DNA of 13,854 nucleotides from Acidobacteriota bacterium (GTDB taxonomy: Bacteria; Acidobacteriota; Vicinamibacteria; Vicinamibacterales; UBA2999), in the NCBI GenBank assembly GCA_947478985.1, contig CANJYC010000015.1, positions 1-13,854 of the forward strand, written 5' to 3'. The notes beneath the pieces were generated by a model, which did not search any database, was not told where the DNA came from, and worked only from the letters and a program-made list of their open reading frames with translations. The position numbers and the translations under genes were made by a program. Below, one piece after another: positions 1-10,213 of the stretch (positions are counted from its first letter, which is position 1; each line of letters begins with the position of its first letter).

Positions 1-4058
<4,058 letters not shown>

Positions 4059-4083
4059 CCCGCCTGACGCGGACGGCACTCTC

Positions 4084-4118
4084 AAGGCACGGAGACGAAG
4101 GTCTCCGTGCCTTTTCTT
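4084..4118 (+). terminator. Rho-independent terminator of rpoC
   Basis: A perfect 13-bp inverted repeat (4084-4096 with 4101-4113) encloses a 4-nt GAAG loop. It begins 25 nt after the rpoC stop codon and is followed by a T-rich stretch (TTTTCTTT, 4111-4118, partly in the stem). On the opposite strand no T-run follows the hairpin, so it should act mainly on plus-strand transcription, closing the rpoC operon before the convergent iron permease gene. Confidence 0.88.
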
Positions 4119-4152
4119 TGTACGGCGCGAGTGAGAAGCGGGCGCGTGGATG

Positions 4153-4641
4153 CTATCGTCGCGGGCCGCGACGGTTCTTGGCGTCGTGTCGGGCCATTGC
4201 TTCGTCGATCGAATGGGAGGCGAGGACGTCGGCCTCTGTTCGGGCCATTTCCGCGAGGCGTCGGAAATGGCTGTGCAGGATCTGCAGCTCGCGCTCGGAG
4301 AGGTCCTCGACGTCGATGAGGCGGTTGCTGGCACCTTCCACGGCGGCGACCAGTTCGTTCAGCTTCAGCTGAATCGCCATCCCATCCTTGTTCTGGCTGC
4401 GCTGAATCAGGAACACCATCAGAAACGTCACGATGGTGGTGCCGGTGTTGATCACCAGCTGCCACGTGTTGGACCAGTTGAACAACGGTCCAGTGATGCC
4501 CCAGATGAGGATGATGGCCACGGCGATGCCGAATCCGGCGCCGCTGCCGGTCCAATGCGTAATGGCGGCTGCCGTCCGCTCCAGCCCGCCACCCCCGTTG
4601 TAGGTCGATGTGTCGTGTGCGATCTGCTGTTCCGTGCTCAT
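4153..4641 (-). CDS. Low-affinity iron permease family membrane protein
   Basis: A 162-residue protein matching the low-affinity iron permease family (Pfam Iron_permease, PF04120 type). Two hydrophobic segments (about 37-54 and 62-80) are joined by the family-typical GPLFNWSNTWQLVINTGTT stretch. Next comes VTFLMVFLIQRSQNKDGMAI and a QLKLNELVAA helix, then a charged cytoplasmic-looking C-terminal region (about 105-162) that is probably helical. The family is named after a yeast iron transporter. For short bacterial members, transport activity is assumed and not shown, and two membrane segments alone would need oligomerisation to form a channel. The ATG start has a good ribosome binding site, GGGAGG, 8 nt upstream (4650-4655, minus strand). 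It lies 51 nt downstream of rlmA on the same strand and may share its transcript. Family call is confident; substrate is not. Confidence 0.85.
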   Translation of the reverse strand: MSTEQQIAHDTSTYNGGGGLERTAAAITHWTGSGAGFGIAVAIILIWGITGPLFNWSNTWQLVINTGTTIVTFLMVFLIQRSQNKDGMAIQLKLNELVAAVEGASNRLIDVEDLSERELQILHSHFRRLAEMARTEADVLASHSIDEAMARHDAKNRRGPRR

Positions 4642-4649
4642 CCTGAGTT

Positions 4650-4655
4650 CCTCCC
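4650..4655 (-). promoter_or_regulatory. Ribosome binding site of the iron permease-family gene
   Basis: GGGAGG on the minus strand, 8 nt before the ATG at 4641. It is one of the strongest Shine-Dalgarno matches in the window and fixes this start. Confidence 0.7.
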
Positions 4656-4692
4656 AGGCCGCCGCCGGCGACGTCCCGATGCTCCCATGAGC

Positions 4693-5553
4693 CTACTGCT
4701 GTTTCAGATCAGTCGGGACCGGAAGCGTGCGCCGCTGGAACAGGAAGAAGTCCGAGGCCAGCGTGACGTCGAGTTGCTGGAGAGCGGCCACCCGCGTTGC
4801 CTCGCTGCTGCGCCCGCCGCGGTAGGTGCTGCGCAACAGGTCGAGCAGGGCCTCGCGTTCGAGCGGCCGACGCTCGCGCACGGTGCTTCGTTCCATGAGG
4901 GTAAAGAACGGTTCGTGCTCGCCAAGGAGCGCATCCGCCCGCTCACGCTGGTGTCGCTCGCCCATGACAGACTCGCGGAGCTCCACAAGATCGTCATGGG
5001 CCGGCGTGGCGATGAGCAGATAGCCGCCCGGTGCGAGCACGCGCGCGCACTCCGGGGCATTGCGGCGCGCATGCAGCGAAAGTATCAGCGCGACGCCCCC
5101 GTCGACGAGTGGGAGCCGGCGATCGGCATTGGCCACCGCCCACGTCAAGTGCGGGAAGCGGCGGGCGGCGTGTTCGGCGGCGGCAGTAGAGAGGTCGATC
5201 CCGAGGCCGCTGATCGGGCGCTGGCTCGCCATCTCCGCCAGGGCGTCGCCGGTGCCTGAACCGATATCGATGACAGTGGCGTCAGGTTCGAAATCGAGGC
5301 TGACCGCGCGGTGCACGAAGGCGTCGAGTACCGTGCGACCGATGCCGGCCGCGAGCAGACGTGCTCGCGCATTGACGGCCTCGCGGCTGTCTCCGGCAGC
5401 CGGCGACCGCCGATCCTGCGGCTGCAGCAGATTGATGTAGCCCCTGCGAGCCACATCGAATGCGTGGCCGCTCGGGCAGGTGACGTGCGCGTCATGCCGC
5501 TCGAGCGGCAGGCCGCAGCCGCGCACGCTGCAGGCAAGGACCGGTCGGGACAT
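4693..5553 (-). CDS. rlmA: 23S rRNA (guanine-N1)-methyltransferase, RlmA type
   Basis: SAM-dependent methyltransferase of the RlmA family, which methylates N1 of a guanine in helix 35 of 23S rRNA (G745 in E. coli; G748 in the TlrB branch). From the chosen start it has 286 residues. The N-terminal zinc-binding module has Cys8, Cys13, Cys26 and His30, spaced C-x4-C...C-x3-H, and is followed by the family signature FDVARRGYINLL (32-43) and the PAAGDS stretch. The Rossmann methyltransferase core has motif I VIDIGSGTGD (94-103) and the acidic GLGIDLS strand (117-122). After the core comes APGGYLLIATPAHDDLVEL, the RlmA-typical ATP-x-x-x-H/D-L-x-E-L region. I chose ATG 5553 because it leaves seven residues before the first zinc cysteine, as in homologues. 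An ATG at 5580 and a GTG at 5625 are in frame, but the residues they add look non-conserved and no good Shine-Dalgarno is evident. It is divergent from the MBL gene. RlmAI versus RlmAII specificity cannot be decided. Confidence 0.88.
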   Translation of the reverse strand: MSRPVLACSVRGCGLPLERHDAHVTCPSGHAFDVARRGYINLLQPQDRRSPAAGDSREAVNARARLLAAGIGRTVLDAFVHRAVSLDFEPDATVIDIGSGTGDALAEMASQRPISGLGIDLSTAAAEHAARRFPHLTWAVANADRRLPLVDGGVALILSLHARRNAPECARVLAPGGYLLIATPAHDDLVELRESVMGERHQRERADALLGEHEPFFTLMERSTVRERRPLEREALLDLLRSTYRGGRSSEATRVAALQQLDVTLASDFFLFQRRTLPVPTDLKQQ

Positions 5554-5634
5554 GACCACGATGGTATCCCGGCACCGCATGCTAGGATTCGGTACCCGTG
5601 CAGATGGTCCCGGCACGCGGGTCACACCAGTATT

Positions 5635-5640
5635 CGGAGG
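5635..5640 (+). promoter_or_regulatory. Ribosome binding site deciding the MBL-protein start
   Basis: CGGAGG ends 9 nt before the ATG at 5650, which is followed directly by a signal peptide. Together these fix the start at 5650, although the frame stays open upstream to 5311. The divergent gap 5554-5649 must hold the promoters of both this gene and rlmA, but I see no convincing -35/-10 pair in it. Confidence 0.7.
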
Positions 5641-5649
5641 CTGACGGTA

Positions 5650-7104
5650 ATGACGTTTCCCACACGCATGTTCGCGGTCACGCTCGTTCTGGCCCTGACG
5701 CTGGTGTTGCCCGCGCCATCGTTCGCGCAGGACGCGAAGTCGGTCATCGACGCGGCCTCGAAAGCCATGGGCGCCGACACGCTCAAGACGGTCGAATATT
5801 CCGGCAGCGGATTCGATTTTGCCTTCGGACAGGCCTTCAACCCTAGCTCACCGTGGCCCCGCTTCATCAACAAGACCTACACACGACAGATCGATTTCGA
5901 GGGTCGCGCGTCGCGCGTGGAACGCATCCGCATGCAGGCGCTGGATCCTCCGCGCGGCGGCGGGCAGCAGCCGATTCGCGGTGAGCAGCAGCAGGTGCAG
6001 ACGATCGTGATCGGCCCCAATACGCCGTGGGCGCAGCAGCTTGAAATCTGGATGACGCCCCACGGCTTCCTGAGAGCGGCGGCGGCCAATAACGCCACCG
6101 TGAAGACGGAACGTATCGACGGCAAGGCCTATCGCGTGCTGTCGTTCACAGGGCAGAACAAGGCGCAGGTGAACGGGTACGTCAACGAGCAGAACCTGGT
6201 CGACCGTGTCGAGACGCTGATCGACAATCCCCTGTTCGGCGACACCCTGTTCGAGGCCCTCTACACCGAATACAAGAACGTGAATGGCGTGCAGTTTCCG
6301 ATGCACATCGTGCAGCGACAGGGTGGCAACCCGATCCAGGTTGTGAGCGTGACCGACGTGAAGCCGAACGCCGCCGTGCGCATCCAGGCGCCGGCTCCGC
6401 CGGCCGCGGCTGCCGCTCCGGCCGCCGCGGCGCCTTCGGAGAAGCTCGGCGACGGTGTCTATCTGATCCTGGGCGGCTATGCGAGTCTGGCCGTCGATTT
6501 CAAGGACTACATCGTCATCATCGAGTCACCGAACAGCGAGGAGCGCGCGCTCGCCATCTTCGCTGAGGCGAAGCGCCTGATTCCGAACAAACCGATCCGG
6601 TACGTCATCAACACGCACCATCACGTCGACCATTCGAGCGGCATCCGTGCGGCCATGGCCGAGGGCGCGACCATCGTGACGCACCAGGTGAACAAGCCGT
6701 TCTTCGAGATGGTGGCGACCGCGCCGCACACGCTGAACCCGGACCACTTCAGCACGTCGAAGAACAAGCTCAAGCTCGAGACGATGACGGAGAAGAAGGT
6801 GCTGACCGACGGCAACCAGGTGATCGAGATCTATCACTTGGCCGATAACCTCCACAATGAGGGGCTGCTGATGGTCTACCTGCCGAAGCTGAAGCTGCTG
6901 GTCGAGGCCGATGTCTACAACCCGCCGGCGCAGGCGAGCGCACCCGTACCGCTTCCGGTGAACCCCTTCACCACGCACTTTGTGGCCACCATCGAGCGGC
7001 TGAAGCTCGACGTGCAGACGATCATCCCGATTCACTACCCGGCCGATGGTCGAAAAGTCACGCGCGCCGAGCTGATGCGGGCCGCCAATCTCGGGACCAA
7101 CTAG
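5650..7104 (+). CDS. Secreted two-domain metallo-beta-lactamase-fold hydrolase
   Basis: A 484-residue exported protein. Signal peptide at 1-26/27 (FAVTLVLALTLVLPAPSFAQ). Residues about 28-245 form a domain I cannot name with certainty. It looks like beta-rich LolA/lipoprotein-sorting-like folds (SVIDAASKAMG at the start, then YSGSG, and repeated strand-like segments). A low-complexity Ala/Pro linker (about 247-266) joins it to a metallo-beta-lactamase domain (about 267-484). That domain has the metal motif HxHxDH (His323, His325, Asp327, His328), His402 (LHNEG), Asp421 (LLVEADVY) and His462 (IPIHYPADGR), a complete dinuclear zinc set. The MBL fold hydrolyses lactams, lactones, thioesters or phosphoesters; the substrate here is unknown. 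The closest pattern is periplasmic MBL proteins of unknown role, not a classical resistance enzyme. The truncated hemoglobin gene starts 5 nt after its stop, suggesting translational coupling. Confidence 0.85.
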   Translation: MTFPTRMFAVTLVLALTLVLPAPSFAQDAKSVIDAASKAMGADTLKTVEYSGSGFDFAFGQAFNPSSPWPRFINKTYTRQIDFEGRASRVERIRMQALDPPRGGGQQPIRGEQQQVQTIVIGPNTPWAQQLEIWMTPHGFLRAAAANNATVKTERIDGKAYRVLSFTGQNKAQVNGYVNEQNLVDRVETLIDNPLFGDTLFEALYTEYKNVNGVQFPMHIVQRQGGNPIQVVSVTDVKPNAAVRIQAPAPPAAAAAPAAAAPSEKLGDGVYLILGGYASLAVDFKDYIVIIESPNSEERALAIFAEAKRLIPNKPIRYVINTHHHVDHSSGIRAAMAEGATIVTHQVNKPFFEMVATAPHTLNPDHFSTSKNKLKLETMTEKKVLTDGNQVIEIYHLADNLHNEGLLMVYLPKLKLLVEADVYNPPAQASAPVPLPVNPFTTHFVATIERLKLDVQTIIPIHYPADGRKVTRAELMRAANLGTN

Positions 7105-7109
7105 CCAGC

Positions 7110-7487
7110 GTGGACGAGGGCGACGTCTACGCCGCCGTCGGCGAGGACGGATTCGAGCGGCTCGTCGCCGCCTTCTATCGACAGGTGCCTGGCGACGATC
7201 TGCTCGGTCCCATGTATCCCGCCGATGATCTGGCGGGCGCTGAGCAGCGCCTCCGCGATTTTCTGGTAGGCCGCTTCGGCGGTCCGCCACGGTATATCGA
7301 GCAGCGTGGGCACCCTCGGCTTCGCATGCGCCACGCACCGTTTGCCGTGAGCCCAGCAGCCCGGGACCGCTGGATGGCGCTGATGACGCGGGCGCTGGAC
7401 GAAGTGCGGCTACCTGCCGATGCGGACGCGCTCCTGCGAGACTTCCTGGGTCAGGTGGCGACCATGATGATCAATCAGCCGGGGTAG
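7110..7487 (+). CDS. Group II truncated hemoglobin (GlbO/TrHbO type)
   Basis: A 125-residue cytoplasmic heme protein of the 2-over-2 globin fold. The key residues fall at the same numbers as in Mycobacterium tuberculosis GlbO: Tyr23 (B10), Tyr36 (CD1), proximal His75 (F8) in RGHPRLRMRHAPF, and Trp88 (G8). The FGGPPRYIEQRGHPRLRMRH block is the group II signature. Such proteins bind oxygen and are linked to oxygen handling, peroxide or nitric oxide chemistry; the role here is inferred from the family. The start is GTG, 5 nt after the MBL stop codon, with only a weak GGGA 13 nt upstream, so translation probably depends on the upstream gene. There is no signal peptide, so although co-transcribed with an exported protein it should stay in the cytoplasm. 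Length is normal for the family. The next gene begins about 46 nt later. Confidence 0.93.
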   Translation: MDEGDVYAAVGEDGFERLVAAFYRQVPGDDLLGPMYPADDLAGAEQRLRDFLVGRFGGPPRYIEQRGHPRLRMRHAPFAVSPAARDRWMALMTRALDEVRLPADADALLRDFLGQVATMMINQPG

Positions 7488-7533
7488 CGCCCAGGGGCTT
7501 CAAGTTCCCGTGGAGGGTGCCGATTTCCTCCAT

Positions 7534-8259
7534 GTGAAGACTCCGAAGCTACTGCTCGTCGGCATCCTGCTCGGCGCCACGTGCCTTGCCGCGACGGCCG
7601 AGGAAGCGCCCTCACCCGCCAACGCGCTCGGACGGCTCAAAGCCGGCAACGATCGCTTCGTGCAGAACGTGTCGGTGCCGGTGTCGCTGAGCCCGATGAC
7701 CCGCTCGGCGCTGGTGAAGGGGCAGACGCCGTTCGCCATGGTGCTGTCGTGCGCCGATTCCCGCGTGCCCCCCGAGTACATCTTCAACGTCGGGCTCGGC
7801 GATCTCTTTGTGATCCGCGCCGCCGGCGAGGTCGTGGACCGATCGATCATGGCGAGCCTCGAGTACGGTGCGGAACACCTGCACATCCCGCTGCTGGTCG
7901 TGCTCGGCCACGAGTCGTGCGGCGCTGTTCAGGCCGTCGTGGACGGAACCAGCGTCGACGGACCGAATCTCGACTACATGGTGCAGGCCATCAAGGCCGG
8001 GACCGGACGCACCCCGAAGGAGCGGCTGGATCTTCGCACCGCCATTCTCGGCAACGTCGAGCAGTCAATCAATGACGCGCTGGCCGGCAGCGCCATCCTG
8101 CGCCAGGCCGTGCAGACCGGGGCGCTCCAGGTCGTCGGCGGCTATTACGAACTCGGCAGCGGTCGCGTGCTGTTCTCGTCACCGATTGCGACGCTCCCGA
8201 CGGTCACCCCTCGACCCGCGGTCGTGGCACCTCGCACACCGGCGCCCGCCAGGAAATAG
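7534..8259 (+). CDS. Exported beta-class carbonic anhydrase
   Basis: Zinc enzyme interconverting carbon dioxide and bicarbonate. Numbered from the GTG at 7534 (241 residues), the zinc ligands and catalytic dyad are Cys73-Ala-Asp75-Ser-Arg77 (CADSR) and His126/Cys129 (GHESCGAV), all intact. The usual beta-CA segments RLKAGNDRFV, RAAGEVVD and GGYYELGSGRV are present. The N-terminus KTPKLLLVGILLGATCLAATA is a Sec signal peptide with likely cleavage near ATA|EE, so the enzyme should act in the periplasm. The C-terminal 25 residues are Pro/Ala/Thr-rich and outside the fold. Start is uncertain: GTG 7534 gives a standard signal peptide (M-K-T-P-K) but has its GGAGG (7512-7516) 17 nt away. GTG 7510 would add eight residues and has only AGGGG (7493-7497) upstream. 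The next gene follows after 1 nt, so the two are surely co-transcribed. Confidence 0.92.
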   Translation: MKTPKLLLVGILLGATCLAATAEEAPSPANALGRLKAGNDRFVQNVSVPVSLSPMTRSALVKGQTPFAMVLSCADSRVPPEYIFNVGLGDLFVIRAAGEVVDRSIMASLEYGAEHLHIPLLVVLGHESCGAVQAVVDGTSVDGPNLDYMVQAIKAGTGRTPKERLDLRTAILGNVEQSINDALAGSAILRQAVQTGALQVVGGYYELGSGRVLFSSPIATLPTVTPRPAVVAPRTPAPARK

Positions 8260-8260
8260 C

Positions 8261-8926
8261 ATGCGCGCTTTCGCCTGCGCCGTCGGTCTGCTGCTGGCGG
8301 GCACGCCAGTTGTCGCGCAGTTGCATGAGAAGCCGGCACCCGTCGCGGTGACCACGAAGACCCCTGTGTCGGCTGTGCCGGCCGCTGGCACCAAGTCCCC
8401 GGCTGCGAAAACCGCGGTGCCTCCAGTGGCAGCAGCATCGGGAAAACCGGCTGGTGCGCCTCCTGCGCACGTGCCCGTCGCCGCTCCCATGAAGCCCCCG
8501 ATCTCAGGTGCTACGACTCCGCCCGGTCCGGTGGCCGCGAAGCCATCCGTGGCCACGGCTGCAAAACCGCTTATCCCTGAGTCCCGGCGTGCTCCCGTCG
8601 TCGAACCCGCGAAAGGGCAGGCGGCACCTGCCAGGGTCAGCAGTCAGGATGCTGAGCTGATTCGCGTCGCCAAGGCGATGGCCGCGGGATTCGCGGCGGC
8701 TGCACCGGCCGCGCGTGCGGCCGCGGCCAGGGCGAGCGCGCTGGCCGGAGCGACCCAGCCAGACGCATCCGCTGCGCCGCGGCGACAAACGGCCGCCAAG
8801 CCAGGGCCTCGCTATCTCGTCCAGTGGCCTGATGTCGATGTGCGGTGGCAACTCGGGTGGGCAACATCGACACCCACGTCGGTCAGGCTGGCCTGGCCTG
8901 TCGACGACACGGTCGCTCTCCGCTAG
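8261..8926 (+). CDS. Exported Pro/Ala-rich protein of unknown function
   Basis: I do not recognise this 221-residue protein. It has a signal peptide (about 1-20, ending PVVAQ). A long low-complexity region rich in Pro, Ala, Lys, Val and Thr follows (about 24-125), then an Ala-rich, probably helical patch (about 128-170, AKAMAAGFAAAAPAARAAAA). The short C-terminal part (about 185-221) is richer in Trp and aromatics (RYLVQWPDVDVRWQLGW). It looks disordered for most of its length, like a periplasmic spacer or wall-spanning protein. ATG 8261 is supported by AGGA 6 nt upstream, which lies inside the end of the carbonic anhydrase gene; only 1 nt separates the two. Reality is supported by signal peptide, RBS and coupling, although the frame is also open upstream through the carbonic anhydrase gene. 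A related role to the carbonic anhydrase, such as anchoring, is only a guess. Confidence 0.75.
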   Translation: MRAFACAVGLLLAGTPVVAQLHEKPAPVAVTTKTPVSAVPAAGTKSPAAKTAVPPVAAASGKPAGAPPAHVPVAAPMKPPISGATTPPGPVAAKPSVATAAKPLIPESRRAPVVEPAKGQAAPARVSSQDAELIRVAKAMAAGFAAAAPAARAAAARASALAGATQPDASAAPRRQTAAKPGPRYLVQWPDVDVRWQLGWATSTPTSVRLAWPVDDTVALR

Positions 8927-8954
8927 GCCCACCGCTCCTCCGGGCCGGTGCGTC

Positions 8955-8976
8955 TGCTTCAGGTATCCTTGAAGCA
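8955..8976 (+). promoter_or_regulatory. Interrupted palindrome just upstream of ispH
   Basis: TGCTTCA (8955-8961) and TGAAGCA (8970-8976) form perfect 7-bp arms around an 8-nt centre that could pair further with one bulge. The right arm ends 2 nt before the ispH GTG and covers the only weak Shine-Dalgarno-like GAAG. The centre contains TATCCT, a possible -10 element. It could be an operator or an RNA hairpin limiting ispH translation; the sequence alone does not decide. Confidence 0.4.
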
Positions 8977-8978
8977 CC

Positions 8979-10193
8979 GTGACGCAGACCTATTTCCAGA
9001 AGGGCTTCGGCCTCAAGGCCGCCGTGGTTCCCGTTCTGGCGCTGAGCTACAAGAGTGCGGTCGTCGAATCATTGAAGCAGGCCGGGTATGAGGCCTCCGC
9101 CGGCGACGTCCGGGTCAAGCTCGCGCGCGAATTCGGCTTCTGCTACGGCGTGGACCGCGCCGTCGAATACGCCTACGAAACCCGCCACCGTTTTCCAGAC
9201 CGCCGCATCTTCCTCTCGGGCGAGATCATCCACAATCCAGACGTCAACGCGCGGCTCCGGGAGATGGGCATCCGCATCCTGCCGGAGTCGACCGAGGCCG
9301 CCGCGCGTTACGCCGAGGTCGGCCCGGACGATGTGCTGATTCTGCCGGCGTTCGGCGTCACCGTCACCGAGATGGCGTTGCTGTCGGCGAAGGGGTGCGT
9401 GCTCGTCGACACCACCTGCGGCAGCGTGCTGAACGTCTGGAAGAAGGTGAACCGCTGCGCGCGGGACGGCTTCACGGTCGTGATTCACGGCAAGCACTAT
9501 CACGAGGAGACGCGTGCCACCGCGTCACAGACCCTCGGACATGCGGGCGCGCACTACCTGTGCGTACGCGATGTGAAGGAAACCGCGGTGGTCTGCGACT
9601 ATCTGCGCGGTACCGTGACGGCGGAGGTGTTGCTGGCACGCTTTGGCGAGGCGACAAGTCCCGGCTTCGATCCCGCGCGGGACCTCCAGCGCATCGGCGT
9701 GGCGAACCAGACGACCATGCTGATGACCGAGACGCTGGAAGTGCAGGAGATGCTGCGCGCTGCGATGCGGGACCGCGACGGCGAGGCCGCCCTCGAGGAG
9801 CGGTTCAGGGCGTTCGACACGATTTGCTCGGCGACGCAGGACCGTCAGGACGCCGTGGAGCACATGCTCGATGCCGGGGGCCTCGACCTGATGATCGTCA
9901 TCGGGGGCTATAACAGCAGCAACACGCAAGCGCTCGCGAGGATGTGCGCGGCCAGGCTCACGACTTTCTACATCGACAGCGCGACCTGCATTGAAGGGAC
10001 CGCTATCCGCCACCGTCCGCACGGCGGTGGCGATGAGATCCGGACGCCGGGCTGGCTGCCTGAAGGACCGATCAGCATCGGCATGACGGCCGGTGCGTCC
10101 ACGCCCGACATCGTCGTCGGTGATGTCATCGAGCGGATTCTCGGGCTCCGCGGGCACAGCGCCGCAGATTTCGTCGCACCAGCCCCGAGTTAA
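8979..10193 (+). CDS. ispH: 4-hydroxy-3-methylbut-2-enyl diphosphate reductase, long cyanobacteria/plastid-type form
   Basis: Last enzyme of the MEP isoprenoid pathway: reduces HMBPP to IPP and DMAPP with an iron-sulfur cluster, in the cytoplasm. The three cluster cysteines are Cys55 (FGFCYGVDRAVEYAYE), Cys147 (DTTCGSVLNVWKKV) and Cys283 (FDTICSATQDRQDAVEHM). Other hallmarks are GEIIHNPDVN, the HGKHYHEETRATAS loop, GVANQTTML, VIGGYNSSNT and MTAGASTPD. At 404 residues it is much longer than E. coli IspH (about 316). It has the N-terminal YFQKGFGLKAAV segment and internal features of the cyanobacterial and plant enzymes. GTG 8979 is the only sensible start: an in-frame TGA lies at 8970-8972, nine nt upstream, and the conserved N-terminal segment begins at once. 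It ends 20 nt from the convergent YVTN gene. It may have its own promoter in the 52-nt gap or read on from the upstream gene. Confidence 0.96.
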   Translation: MTQTYFQKGFGLKAAVVPVLALSYKSAVVESLKQAGYEASAGDVRVKLAREFGFCYGVDRAVEYAYETRHRFPDRRIFLSGEIIHNPDVNARLREMGIRILPESTEAAARYAEVGPDDVLILPAFGVTVTEMALLSAKGCVLVDTTCGSVLNVWKKVNRCARDGFTVVIHGKHYHEETRATASQTLGHAGAHYLCVRDVKETAVVCDYLRGTVTAEVLLARFGEATSPGFDPARDLQRIGVANQTTMLMTETLEVQEMLRAAMRDRDGEAALEERFRAFDTICSATQDRQDAVEHMLDAGGLDLMIVIGGYNSSNTQALARMCAARLTTFYIDSATCIEGTAIRHRPHGGGDEIRTPGWLPEGPISIGMTAGASTPDIVVGDVIERILGLRGHSAADFVAPAPS

Positions 10194-10213
10194 GACGCTC
10201 CGGGCGCGATGCG

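Noticed and set aside
4150..5259. A 369-codon open frame on the plus strand
   Set aside because: It lies opposite the iron permease and rlmA genes, shows no recognisable domain, and its length is explained by the GC-rich antisense frame of two well-supported genes.
5311..5649. Upstream in-frame extension of the MBL protein
   Set aside because: It overlaps rlmA antisense, and a signal peptide with a good ribosome binding site begins at 5650.
7534..7610. Lipoprotein signal for the carbonic anhydrase (Cys in LLGATCLAA)
   Set aside because: The residues before the Cys (G-A-T) do not fit a lipobox; an ordinary signal peptidase I site (ATA|EE) fits better.
7868..8260. Upstream in-frame extension of the Pro/Ala-rich protein
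   Set aside because: It runs through the carbonic anhydrase active-site region in another frame; the ATG at 8261 has an RBS and a signal peptide.
10183..10213. Weak hairpins between ispH and the YVTN gene as a terminator
   Set aside because: Stems are short or bulged (CCCGAG with CTCCGGG, GCGC with GCGC) and no T-run follows on either strand.
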